The notes beneath the pieces are model-generated. The model saw only the letters and a list, made by a program, of their open reading frames with translations, was not told the origin of the DNA and searched no databases. DNA of 64,000 bases, taken from assembly GCF_029873635.1 (NCBI RefSeq), contig NC_080428.1, positions 69,330,101 to 69,394,100 of the forward strand, given 5' to 3'. A program made the position numbers and the translations under genes. Of this stretch, positions 1 through 10,927 are shown piece after piece (the stretch's first letter is position 1; every line of letters begins with the position of its first letter). The DNA comes from Malania oleifera (Eukaryota > Streptophyta > Magnoliopsida > Santalales > Ximeniaceae).

Positions 1-1
1 T

Positions 2-247
2 CTAAACAATGTTACAACAGGCAACAGGATGAAAATCTGGTGCATAAGCAGGATTTTTGGCTTTAGGGGCCTGAGTCAAAGAAATAGCGTGCCTCTGTTT
101 GACAGTATAGAATCCCTGAAGAAAGAAATAACAGTAGGTACAAAATTTGACTCCGTAATTGATAAGCAATATTTGGAAAACTTAGCATTGAAGCTTTCAG
201 AAAAGGGAAAAATATTCTTTTTTGGATTCTTTTTTTGTTTTTCTTAA
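2..247 (+). CDS. Possible partial exon, unrecognised
   Basis: A frame open from the left window edge runs for about 82 codons to a TAA at 245-247. The first two thirds have mixed, protein-like composition (for example SIESLKKEITVGTKFDSVID and LENLALKLSEKGK). The last residues come from a T-rich stretch and look like readthrough into non-coding DNA. No family was recognised. It could be an exon of a gene whose 5' part lies left of the window, perhaps connected with the candidate exon at 772-952, or a chance frame. No clear GT donor was fixed. Confidence 0.2.
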   Translation, partial: LNNVTTGNRMKIWCISRIFGFRGLSQRNSVPLFDSIESLKKEITVGTKFDSVIDKQYLENLALKLSEKGKIFFFGFFFCFS

Positions 248-771
248 ATTGTGTATAGATTTATGCAATTCATGTGAATACTTATATTTTGTGTCTGAAG
301 TTCTTTATAAATGCATAATTCATTTTTATTTTTGTCATTTCATTTGTTTCTTAATGATTCATATGTCAGTCCTGCCAGTCTAGTCTGATAGTATGATAAT
401 ATAATATTAGAGTACAATAGCTGCTTGCCAGTGTCAATGTCCATTAAGAGAACCATAGCCCCACAAATGGCTTAAATAGTTTAGTCTGATTTGAGTTTTC
501 ATTTAGGCATCAAATAGAACTCATCATTGCTTCGAGATATTGAATAGCCGGTCTATTCAACCTTAGGCATAATGACTATAAGGATCTAAAAAAAAAAAAA
601 ATGTATTTTCATCTTGTGAACTTTTAAGGTGTATTAAGTAGGTTGGGATAGGTTCCTTACTAAAGGAAATATTTAATGTTAAAGCTTAATATACAAAAAT
701 GCTAGCCCACAACCTAATAGCTTACACTTTTTTTTTTTATCCTTTCATCATTGACAATGGTTAATTTTTTT

Positions 772-952
772 AGTTTAAAAAAGAAAAACACTGAATGAAA
801 ATATGTTGGTTGGAAATCATGTTACTGAGATTCCAAATCCCTCCTCTCTACATTCTTCTGTTGCCTTGGAATCAAACGGAGCATTTAGTAAACTTTTCGT
901 AATGCTTTCTGATTTTCCAAAGAGGCCATGGGATTCTTGGTTTGCTCCTTGA
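772..952 (+). CDS. Possible last coding exon, unrecognised
   Basis: After a T-rich tract ending in TTTTTTTAG (a plausible splice acceptor), a frame of about 60 codons stays open to a TGA at 950-952. The C-terminal part (SDFPKRPWDSWFAP, then stop) is high-complexity and protein-like, unlike the AT-rich surroundings. No domain was recognised. It may be the last exon of the gene suggested at 2-247. A transcript or homologue is needed to decide. Confidence 0.25.
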
Positions 953-3165
953 AGAGGTCAGAAATGTGACATGTAATATTTTTCCTTTGCAGCAAATGTT
1001 TGAAAATTTTAGTTGGGGCTTCAACCTATGGTTCAATAGACATGTAAATTCGGATGGGGTGCTATGCTTATCTTTTTAGCCCAACATTGTGGTGTAATGT
1101 TTGCTTTTATTATGTCTTCTATGAATTTCTCTCCTTTTCCCAGTTATTCAATTACTACCATCTTTTTTTGGTCTGCAATACGCGTTTCTTCCATTGAGAA
1201 AGTTTGCTCATTTTAGTTGTCAAGATTAAATTTTGTCCTTGTGAGGAAATTATTCTTTACGGTGTCAGTTTTAACCTTATTGAGGTGAAATTTCAGTTAA
1301 ATGGCTTGGTATGAGAAACAGTATTGCCAAAGATGATGCAGCATGTCTGGTATGTTGGCTAAGAATCATTAGAAGTATCTTCTAGACTCACATGCTTTTT
1401 GATTCTTCTAATATTTTATGAATTACGGATTTGTTGAGCGATTTATTTATTTTAAATTTGTTTTCTGGAGAGGGATTTTAGATTTTTAGTTTTAGAAAAA
1501 AGTATTTCCACGTTTGGTTTAATTATTTAGCACATCTACATATTTTAACACCAAGTTTGCTCTTTTCTATTGTTTGAAATTATGAACTTGATCTCTTCAT
1601 AAGTTTATACAATCGCACCTGATTAAATTTCCACAAAATCCAAATTTTGCAAAATCGTTCATCAGAGGTTGTGGTTATTTAAGATTCTTATTTGGGTTTT
1701 TCTTTTGTCTAACCTACTAGGGGTCGTTGAGGACGAGTCTTGACCAATGATAAGGGTGTGATATCCAAGCTAAAGGTTAAAGGTTCTAACCACAGAAATA
1801 GTCTCTCTAAATATGGAGGTAAGCTTTATTGGACTGTCGATGTCATGGGAATGCGGTGCATTTGATCTTGCATATATATATATATAGCTTAAAACCTAAG
1901 GGTTCCTTTGCGAAGTTCGTCAAGGATGAACAATAAATTAAATGCATGTACAACAATATTCAACATTTCGGAAAATGATAGAATTTCAGTTGTTGTTCGT
2001 GCTGCTTTTTTTTCGACATTTTAATAATTAAATCATGTGTCTTCGTTGTTTTGGGGGTTAACTGGGGAGGGGATTTTTCTGCAGTGTTGTTTTGATATAT
2101 TATTTGATTTAAAGACAAAAATAAGTAATTTTTAATTTTTTTAATTTTATAAATATTAACCAAATAGGTTCCAAGTTTTTAGTTTTTGGATTCTATTTCT
2201 GATTTTTTATTTTCATTTCTAAAAAATATAAATTACCTTAGCTTTAAAAAGTCAATTATCAGTTTTTTTTTTTTTTTTTGTCTACTTTTAAAAATTACTG
2301 ATTTTAAACTTTTAAAAGGCAAAACTAGCTTTTTACCCAACAAATTATTCTATTTCATTGTTATTCTTAATTTTTTTCAAATATAATCCTATAATTACAT
2401 TTCTTTAAATACTTATTTATTTTAGTCATCTTAAATATTTTCACACTTGATAACTTTTGTACCAAACACTTTAAATTTACCCCTTTTTAGCTCATTTTCC
2501 ATTAAGTACCAAACAATTTCACAATAATCTTAAATAATCTTAACTAGCTTCTTTTTCAGTAGTTATTTTTAGAAATTCCTCCTCAAAAGCCATGGGAACC
2601 AAACTAAACCTTACATGTTTGATAGGACATAGTGTTGCCTTTGGACTAATCTGATGCTGAATTATATGTTTCATAAACATGAATAGAATGAAATTGGGTG
2701 GAATGAAATTGAAAAGGTTTAGTTCACTTATAATAGAATTTTAATGTGTGTGTGTGTGTGTGTGTATTTAGGGTGTCTAGGGTTAGAAAGCTGTTTAATT
2801 ATTAGAAAGTCTTTAAACTTTATCTAATAGCCTAAACATTTTTAGTACTTTTTTCAACATAGTGTTGTAATTTCTTTGACATAAAGGTCCAAATTTGATT
2901 CTTGGTTCCTGTAGTTAGCTTTAGGACTAGGAAAAGAAGAAGAAGAAAATATACCAATATTGTGTTCTTGCTTTGAATACCAACAAGCAAGGGGGCATAT
3001 TAAGATGATATAAAAACTAATTCTTTAGCTCTCATTTACCAGGTAAAACTTAATTTCAGTAGTTCTTAGTTTTCACTTTTGATTTTTATTTTGAGAAAGG
3101 GGTGTGGAGTTTGTAATTTCAGTAGTTCTTAGGCAAAGATACTAGCTTGTAAGTTTGATAAAAAG
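953..3165. other. AT-rich non-coding stretch
   Basis: No gene is supported here. The DNA is AT-rich with poly-T and poly-A runs, a (TA)n run near 1874-1885 and a (TG)n microsatellite near 2745-2764. Confidence 0.6.
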
Positions 3166-3534
3166 ATGTAGACCTTAAAGGATTCAACGATTTTACAAAC
3201 CTCTCTTTTAGGTTTAACAAAAATATTTGGATCTCCTTTAACGTTCCTTAAAGTTTGGAAAAATGGCACATGTACCTATGTTGATATTTAATAGAAAGAC
3301 ATGTTAAGGAGGTGTTATAAGTGTTCTAAAAATTAAAAAGATACTTTTCCTGAAGTTGATGCATATTTCAGAGGTTTTAACAATTTTTTATAAATCTCTC
3401 ATATCTGTTGACAAAAAAGATATTAACCTTTTCTAGGTTTTGAAAAATTTAGACTCTTTTTTGTAGTTTGTTCAAAAGGCACACACCCATCCTAATATTT
3501 AGCAAAAAGGCAAGTTCAGGAGGTGTTATAAGTG
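3166..3534. repeat. Degenerate direct repeat of about 210 bp
   Basis: Two related blocks, about 3166-3322 and 3380-3534, each end with the same phrase, AGGTGTTATAAGTG. Both also contain a 'feature-poor' AT-rich body with similar wording (toward 'tatttagcaaaaaggca' versus 'tatttaatagaaagaca'). The MULE inserted exactly after the second phrase. The first copy therefore shows what the empty site looked like (AAGTG followed by TTC). Confidence 0.5.
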
Positions 3535-3618
3535 GAGTTTTTTTGAATTTAAATTTATTTTAATTAAAATTATTTGAGAAAAGTTAAGGTGAAACTTTAT
3601 TTTCAAAATTGATGCGTC
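3535..3618. repeat. MULE left terminal inverted repeat
   Basis: The best-conserved part of the terminal repeat, complementary to 39129-39217. It begins GAGTTTTTTTGAATTTAAA just inside the 9-bp duplication. Confidence 0.75.
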
Positions 3619-4212
3619 AAAAAAGAAAAAATGTTGTATGGTCTAGCATTTTTCAAAGAAAACCCATCCAACGTTGTTTAATAAAAGATGCTACATCAAG
3701 TAGCGTTTTTAATTAAAAACCACTATTTGGAGTAGCGTTTTTGCATGACCCATGCATGCGCCATCCGTCCTTCCTTTTTGTTAATAATAGTTTATTATAT
3801 ATTATTGAAATAATTTGTTTGTCTATTTTGTTCAAATTAGGAGGTAATATTTCATTAGCAGCACGAGGTAAGTAAGAGATTGCACATAGTGCTGGGTATG
3901 CTAAGCAACAGACGGAGCCCTCAAGTCGTCGCTCCACCTATATAAAATGTACACAAAAATTAAAACATTTCTACCATTAAGTACTACTTCATATGCTAAG
4001 TACTACTTCTTTTGTTTGGTTTGATGCATGAGGTGTTTTATTGGTTATTTGTAAGCGCCAAGTGTCCTTTTATTTTCATAGTATTCTTTCGCCACAAGTG
4101 AGAGTTATTAATAAATTTAAGAAAGGAGGTGCTGCCCTCTTTTACCAAAAAAAAAAAAAAAAAAAAAATTGTTATAAAGTACAATTGCATTAGAATAGAA
4201 GTTGTAACTAAC

Positions 4213-4807
4213 CTGTACGATAGTGGTAATCGATCAATTGGACACTCGTTTGCATCCCTCCCAATCTGGAGCACAACCAAATGGGAAGGAGCTAGGGAGG
4301 GGCATCTCTCCCATGCCCATATCTGCAGTAGGTGTAGAGGACCGGCAATCTCCTTCCTGGATAGGTGTTTGGCGTAACACATCTCTCTATACAGTCACAG
4401 TAGTGTCGCAGATACCCAACTATAGAAATGAATTTGCGTAAGATCTTCTAGTAGTGGGAGGAAAATCAAATAGGCGTAATTGCCCGATATATTGCAGTAA
4501 AGTGTCCAACATATTAAGCATAGAATGTGCGATCATGCGAAGAATACAACAGTTTGAAATCCACATCCGCAGGTAAATGATTGAACTGTTCATGTAGGTA
4601 CCTCATCTTAATGTGAGAACCAAGTATCACAGTGTTAGGTGGGACAACTCCTAACAATCGGTGGCACATACGACACACTGCCACTCGTCCCTAGCAATCA
4701 AACTCACCGTCTGCTAGTGCACATGTATGACCAGTGACATGCCTTCCGTCAATAGGCAAGCTGAACAAAATAGCGATGTCCTGTAATGTGATCGTCGCCT
4801 CATCACG
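4213..4807 (-). pseudogene. PMD (MAIN-like) pseudogene, C-terminal segment
   Basis: Read on the minus strand from the CACTA junction, this encodes the second half of a plant mobile domain: EATITLQDIAILFSLPIDG, then HRLLGVVPPNTV, then FLPLLEDL, then LQIWAWERCPSLAP. These blocks occur in this order in PMD proteins (MAIN, MAIL and 'PP7 long form' homologues), which act in nucleus-located silencing or development when host-encoded and are also found in MULE and gypsy transposons. In-frame stops (after EFDC, in the YA*YVG region and in LL*LYRE) and at least one frameshift show decay. A possible splice donor (ACAG/GTTAGT) ends the segment at 4213. The N-terminal half lies beyond the CACTA insertion at 35812-38484. 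Confidence 0.8.
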
Positions 4808-5440
4808 CACTACGAAAAAGATGACTTTTAGTGACGATTTCAAACCATCGCTAACAATAGAAAATTGTCACTATAAATTATTAGTAACGACATAGTGACG
4901 GTTACAGATTAGTGACTATAATGGCCGTCTTTAACTCACTATTAGTGACGATTTTGGAAATCGTCACTAATAATGGACTATTAGTAACGGAGATAGACCA
5001 TTACTAAAAGTGTAATACCGTCACTATAACTAGCACTATTTTAAGGCTGAAAATCATCACTAAAGACATACTATTAGTGACGGTCTCGAAATCATCATTA
5101 TTGTTTATTTTTAGCGACGGTTTGCAACTGTCACTATTGTCATACTGTTAGGGATGGTTCGCAACTGTCACTATTGCCCTACTTTTAGTGACGATAAGCA
5201 ACCGTCACTATTGAGACACTTTTAGTGACAGTTCTAGAGTGGTCACTATTGCCCAACTTTTAGTGACGAACTGTTACTATTATCATATTGTTAGGGATGG
5301 TTCGCAACCGTCACTATTGCCCTACTTTTAGTGACGATGAGCAATCGTCACTATTGAGACACTTTTAGTGACAGTTCTAGAGTGGTCACTACTACCCAAC
5401 TTTTAGTGATGATTGTAAAATCGTCACTAAAAGTTTCTAA
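4808..5440. repeat. CACTA left subterminal repeats
   Basis: More than a dozen direct and inverted copies of TTTTAGTGACG(G/A)TT and its complement, a typical binding array for CACTA TnpA proteins. Within it a unit of about 142 bp is tandemly duplicated (about 5144-5285 and 5286-5420), including the phrase GAGTGGTCACTA. Confidence 0.8.
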
Positions 5441-5840
5441 TAATTAATTTTTTTTTTTCACAAAATTACGCATTCTTGTGAGAACCTTCTGATTAATTTT
5501 TGTCACTCATTATATTGAACCATAATTATAGATCAATTCGTGTAATTGTTAAGAAAATGAAAAAATATATATACATAAAAAAATGTTACATTGTGTATAC
5601 AATATATATACACATGGTTTGTTCACATAACAAAAAATACAAAAAAATTAGTCTGCATCATTATCAATGTGGTTGTCATCGTCCTCTACATCATTCGATA
5701 GATTGCAGACTCTACAAAATAATAATAGAAAAAAAATTAGTATAAAATATTTGAATGCGTACATATTATAAGTACAAATGATTTGATAGTAAGGATGATC
5801 ATACAAAGTTAAATAACAAATGATACAATTTTAAATATCT
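5441..5840. other. AT-rich spacer between subterminal repeats and satellite
   Basis: No gene, repeat or recognisable domain seen. Low-complexity runs near 5560-5620. Confidence 0.5.
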
Positions 5841-5844
5841 AAGT

Positions 5845-8800
5845 TTGATCACCAAGGGAGGAGTTTCTGGGCATCGTCAATTTCAGCACGTTCACCTCAA
5901 TGTCATGGACATGTCGGAACTGACCCCATTCAATTTGGACCTCGTATGCTCGATTTGGACACTTGAGTGCTGAAAGTATAAATCTACTTGTTTGTATTCT
6001 ATGTTTGCTTCTAAGCGCCTAATTTTTAGTTGGCGAAGAGTTTTTGGGCACTGTCAATTCCAGCACATCCACCTCATTGTCACGATTGTATCGAAATTGA
6101 CCCCACTCAGTTTGGACCTCGTATGCCGGACTTGGATATTTGAGTGTTGAAATCAATTAAGTATAGATCTACTTGATTGTATTTTAAGTTTGCTTCTAAG
6201 CATGTAATTTTTAGTTGGGGAGGATTTTTAGGTACCAGTGGCTTCGACACGTCCAGCTCAATGTCGCGGACGTGTCGAAACTGACCCCACTTAGTTTGGA
6301 TATCGTATGCCTAACTTGGACACCTAAGTGCTGAAATCAACAAAGAGTCTACTTGCTTGTAATGTAAGTTTGTTCCAAGCGCCTAATGTTCAGCCGGGAA
6401 GGAGTTTTTAGGCATCATCAGTTCTGGTATGTCCACCTCAATGTCATGGACATGTTGGACCTAACCCCACTCAGTTTGGGCCTCATATGCCTGATTTGGA
6501 CACATGAGTGTTGAAATCAACTAAGTATATATTTACTTGCTTGCAATATAAGTTTGCTTCTAAGCACCTAATTTTTAGTTGAGGAGTTTTTGGGCATTGT
6601 CAATTCTGACATGTTCACCTCAATGTCACGGGCATTTTGAAATTAACCCCACTTAGTTTGGACCTCATATGCCTGACTTGGATTCCTGAATGCTGAAATC
6701 AACTAAGTATAGATCTACTTGATTATATTCTAAGTTTGCTAGCGCCTAATTTTCAGTTGAGGAAGAGTTTTTAGGCACATTCAGCTCTAACACGTCCAGC
6801 TTAATGTCACGAACATGTCGAAACTGACCCCACTTAGTTTGGACCTCGTATGCCTGATTAGGAGACCTGAGTGTTAAAATCAACTACGTATAACTTGCAT
6901 GTAATCTAAGTTTGCTTCTATGTGCCTAATTTTCAGTCAAGGAGGAGTTCTTGAGTACCATCAACTCTAGCATGCCCAGCTCAATGTAATAGATGTGTCG
7001 GAACTGACCCCACTCAATTTGGACCTCGTATGTTTGACTTGGACACTTGAGTGCTAAAATCAACTAAGTATAAATATACTTGATTGTATTCTATGTTTAC
7101 TTCTAAGCGCCTAATTTTCAATCAGGGAGGAGTTTTTAGGCGCTGTTAGCTCTGACACGTCCAACTCAATGTCACGGACGTGTCGGAACTGACCCCACTT
7201 AGTTTGGACCTCGTATGTCAAACTTGGACATTGAGTGCTGAAATCAACTAAGTATAAATCTAAGACATGTAATGCAAGTTTGTTTCTAAGCACCTAATTT
7301 TCAGCTGGAGATGATTTTTTAGGCACAGTCAGTTGTGACATCCAACTTAATGTCGCGGACATGTGGAAACTGACCCCCATAGTTTGGATCTCGTATGACC
7401 AACTTGGACACCTAAGTACTAAAATCAATTAAGTATATATCTAAGGAATGTAATGTAAGTTTGCTTCTAAGCGCCTAATATTCAGTCGAGAAGGATTTTT
7501 TGGGCATTGTCAGCTCCGACACGACCACTTTAATGTTACGGATGTGTCGAAATTGACCTCACTCTATTTGGATCTTGTATGCCCAACTTGGACACCTGAG
7601 TGTTGAAATCAACTAAGTATAAATCTACTTGATTGTATTCTAAGTTTGCTTCTAAGCGCCTAATTTTCAGCCAAGGAGAAGTTTGTGGGCATCGTCGGCT
7701 TTGGCATGTCCCACTTGGATACCTGAGTGCTGAAATCAACTACGTATAGATCTATTTGATTACATTTTAAGTTTGCTTCTAAGTGCCTAATTTTTAGTCG
7801 GGGAGAAGTTTTTAGGCACTGTTTGCTCTAGAACATCCAGCTCAATGTTACGGGCATGTTAGAGCTGACCCCACTTGGTTTGGAAGTCGTATGTCTGACT
7901 TGGACAGCCGAGTGCTGAAATAAACTAAGTATAGATCTAAGGAATGTAATGTAAGTTTGTTTCTAAGTGCCTAATATTCATCCAGGAAGGAGTTTTTAGG
8001 CACCGTAAGCTCCGACACGTCCACCTTAATGTCACAAATGTGTCGAAACTGACTCCACTTAGTTTGGACCTCATATGCCTGACTTTTACACCTGAGTGTT
8101 GAAATCAACTAAGTATAGATCTACTTTATTGTATTCTAAGTTTGCTTCAAAGTGCCTAATTTTCAATCGTGGAGAAGTTATTGGGCATCATTAGCTCTGG
8201 CACATCCAACTCAATACCACAGATGTGTCAGAACTGACTCCACTCGGTTTGGAACTCGTATGCCCCACTTGGATACTTGAGTGCTAAAATCAACTAAGTA
8301 TAAATCTAAAACATGTAATGTAAGTTTGCTTCTAAGCGCCTACTTTTCAGTTAGGGAAGAGTTTTTGGGCACTGTTAGCTCCAGAACGTCCAACTCAATG
8401 TCACGGACATGTCAAAACTAACCTTACTTGGTTTGGAACTCGTATGCCCAACTTGGACACTTGAGTGCTGAAATCAACTAAGTATAGATCTAACGAATAT
8501 AATGTAAGTTTGCTTCTTAGCGCCTAATTTTTAGTTAGGGAGGAGTTTTTGAAAACCGTCAGCTTTGGCACGTTCACCTTAATGTCACGGACGTGTCAGA
8601 ATTGATCACACTCAATTTGGATCTCATGTGCCTAACTTGGACACCTGAGTGCCGAAATCAATTAAGTATAGATCTACTTGATTGTAATGTAAGTTTGCTT
8701 TTAAGCGCCTAATTTTTTGTCGGGAAGGAGTTTTTGGGCACCGTCAGCTTCGACATGTCCAACTTAATGTCACGAACGTATCGTAACTAACCCCTCTTGG

Positions 8801-8980
8801 TTTGGACCTTGTATGTTTGACTTTGGACACCTAAGTGTTGTAATCAACTAAGTATAGATCTAAGGCATGTAATGTGAGTTTGCTTCTAAATGCCTAATTT
8901 TTAGCTAGGGAGGAGTTTTTGGGTATCGTTATTTCCGATACGTCCAGCTGAATGTCATGGACGTATTGGAACTGATCTCA
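5845..8980. repeat. Satellite-like tandem array, ~184-bp monomer, about 18 copies
   Basis: The phrase GGGAGGAGTTTTTGGGCA and its variants recurs at about 5856, 6035, 6216, 6396, 6580, 6758, 6938, 7124, 7306, 7488, 7673, 7799, 7984, 8169, 8353, 8537, 8722 and 8907. Spacing is 178-186 bp except one 126-bp unit (7673-7799). Each monomer carries TTGGACACCTGAGTGCTGAA, AAGTATAGATCTA and an inverted repeat, CGACACGTCC ... GGACGTGTCG, with a loop of about 13 bp. No coding frame persists. Confidence 0.9.
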
Positions 8981-9070
8981 CTTACCAATATCCTGGTTAA
9001 TATTTTGCTTAACCATCTTAATACACACAATAATCATACAAACCAACAATAAAGCCTACTAAAGCTGGTG

Positions 9071-10277
9071 GATGATGATGAGTTATGTTTAACCTATAGG
9101 TTTGCATGGTTTATCCACGTACTCACTAGGCCTAGAAAAATGGGTCATAACCCGTCGGGTCACTCGGATCCGCCCGTTTAAAACGGGTCTAGGTTTGAGA
9201 AAGTTAACCCATTTAATAATTGGGCGGGTCACAGGTCAATCCGTTTATAAATGGGTTAAGTGGGTTTGGGCGGGTCACCCGACGGGTGACCTGTTAATTC
9301 GCTGTGCTTCAGTGCTGCAGCTTCAGGAATCAAGCTTTAGCCGAATCAGCCCCCCTGGCCCCTACACTTCAAGCCTTCACGCCTCACGGTTCACAATCAC
9401 ACACACTTAAAAAAAAAAACCCTAAGGCTAAGTAAAGTTCTCGACTCCCTAACCCTAACCCGCGCTGCGCCTCTCCACTCCAGTCTCCTCGTCTGGGTCG
9501 TCTCTGAGTCTCTGACCTCTCGGCTCTCAGCTCTCAGCTCTCACTTTCTCTGTCTCTTAGATTCTCAGTCAATCCTCTCCAGCTCTCCTCTCCAGTCTGG
9601 CAGTCCTGAGTCTGCTTTCCTCTCCTCTGGTGACTAGTGCGCTGCTACGTGCCGGACCTGCCAGTCGTCGTCTCCTGCGAACGATCCACTCGGACCACTC
9701 CACACCTAGAGTAGATCGAGTCGTCTTCTCCTCCAGGCGCCACAGACCACTGCCAGTCTGCCACAAGCGTCAACCCCCCCCCCCCCCTAAGCTCCACAGA
9801 CCACTTCTCCACTTTTAAAAAATGTATTCATTAAAGGATGTATTTAGAAATTAACAAATATAATGCAGTTTTTTTTAAAAAAAATGTCATTTATATGAAA
9901 TTTTAAAAAAAATTAAAATAAAAAAATTATATTTTTTTAAATGAGTGACGCGTTACCCGCTTGTTTATTAAACAAGCGGGTTAGGGTTGACATGTGTGTG
10001 ATTCGTTTGACATCGACCCGTTTATGACTCAACTCGTTAGTGACCCACCCAAACCCGGCCCACCGGCTCGTTTTGTCAGGCCTAGTACTCACTGAGGAAG
10101 GGTTCGAAGGGGTAGACTTTCACTTCAACTCTCAGCAACTTACTCTTGCAACACTTTTTTTGCAAGAGTAAACACTTGACAAGGTCTTATAAAAGCATGC
10201 CCCTCCGAACCTCCCCTTAGGGAGTGACGTGGATAAACCATGCAAACCTATAGGCATGACATAACTTATCATCGACA
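9071..10277. mobile_element. Foldback element A, split by a hAT MITE
   Basis: Left arm 9071-9126 plus 10085-10151 is the reverse complement of right arm 10162-10277. Shared text includes CCTATAGGTTTGCATGGTTT, ATCCACGT and the tip TTACTCTTGC. Together they form a long hairpin with a short loop. The 958-bp hAT element interrupts the left arm. The palindrome core of the upstream satellite (GACACGTTC ... GATATGTCGGAG) recurs beside it at 10345-10397. Confidence 0.75.
9127..10084. mobile_element. Non-autonomous hAT element (MITE-like)
   Basis: Flanked by a perfect 8-bp duplication, GTACTCAC, at 9119-9126 and 10085-10092, the hAT hallmark. Termini are TAGGCCTAGAAAA on the left and, inverted, TAGGCCTGACAAAA on the right. 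The interior is rich in GGGTCA/CGGGT motifs at the ends and GC-rich in the middle (about 9300-9800), with a poly-C run at 9774-9787. No transposase is encoded. Confidence 0.85.
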
Positions 10278-10417
10278 AGCTTTTGAAAGTTTTACTATTG
10301 GTTTGGATGTTTTTTGCACGCAATACGATGGTTAGTGAGCGGGGTTAGCTCTGACACGTTCGCCACAGTGAGGTGGATATGTCGGAGCTAACAGTGTCCA
10401 TCCTTATTCAAGTCAAC

Positions 10418-10672
10418 ATTGGCCAAGTGGTAAATTATGCCCAACCTATAGGTTTGCATGGTTTATCCACGTAGTTAGTAGGGGACAGTTCAAAGGGGCA
10501 CACTTTTAGATAAACTCTCAGCAACTTACTTTTGCAACACTTTTATTTGCAAGAGTAAATACTTGACAAAATCTTAGAAAAGTTTGTCCCTTTAAAACCC
10601 TCTCGTAGTGAGTACGTTGATAAACCATGGAAACATATAGGTTGGGCATAATTTACCACTGGGCCAATGTTG
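10418..10672. mobile_element. Foldback element B
   Basis: Second copy of the hairpin seen in element A: arm 10418-10538 pairs with 10549-10672, sharing TTGGCC(C)AGTGGTAAATTATGCCC, the GGTTTGCATGGTTTATC block and the TTGCAAGAGTAA tip. It is flanked by degenerate satellite cores at 10345-10397 and 10693-10742. Confidence 0.7.
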
Positions 10673-10927
10673 ACCTGAATATTGATGAACACCTTCAACT
10701 TCGGCATGTCCACCTTAATGTAAAGGACGTGTTAGAGCTGAGGAGTCCATCCCTATTCATCCCTAACCTAATGTATAGGTTAGGGCTAAACTAATGTTGA
10801 GGAGAAGGTTAATGTGAAAAACACAAATTATCTTAAAAAAAAAAAAAGGCATCACAGTTATGTTCACATGCACCTAACCATAGCTATGTTCACACATACA
10901 CACATGTACATGCATACTAAGTAGAGG

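Noticed and set aside
4129..4441. Plus-strand frames opposite the PMD segment
   Set aside because: They are antisense shadows; the minus strand carries the PMD motifs WAWERCPSLAP and FLPLLEDL.
5845..8980. CRISPR-like array
   Set aside because: Regular spacing, but the whole ~184-bp unit is repeated with no unique spacers, and this is a plant nuclear sequence.
9569..9818. GC-rich frames on both strands inside the hAT element
   Set aside because: They are short, repetitive and without domain similarity; composition alone keeps them open.
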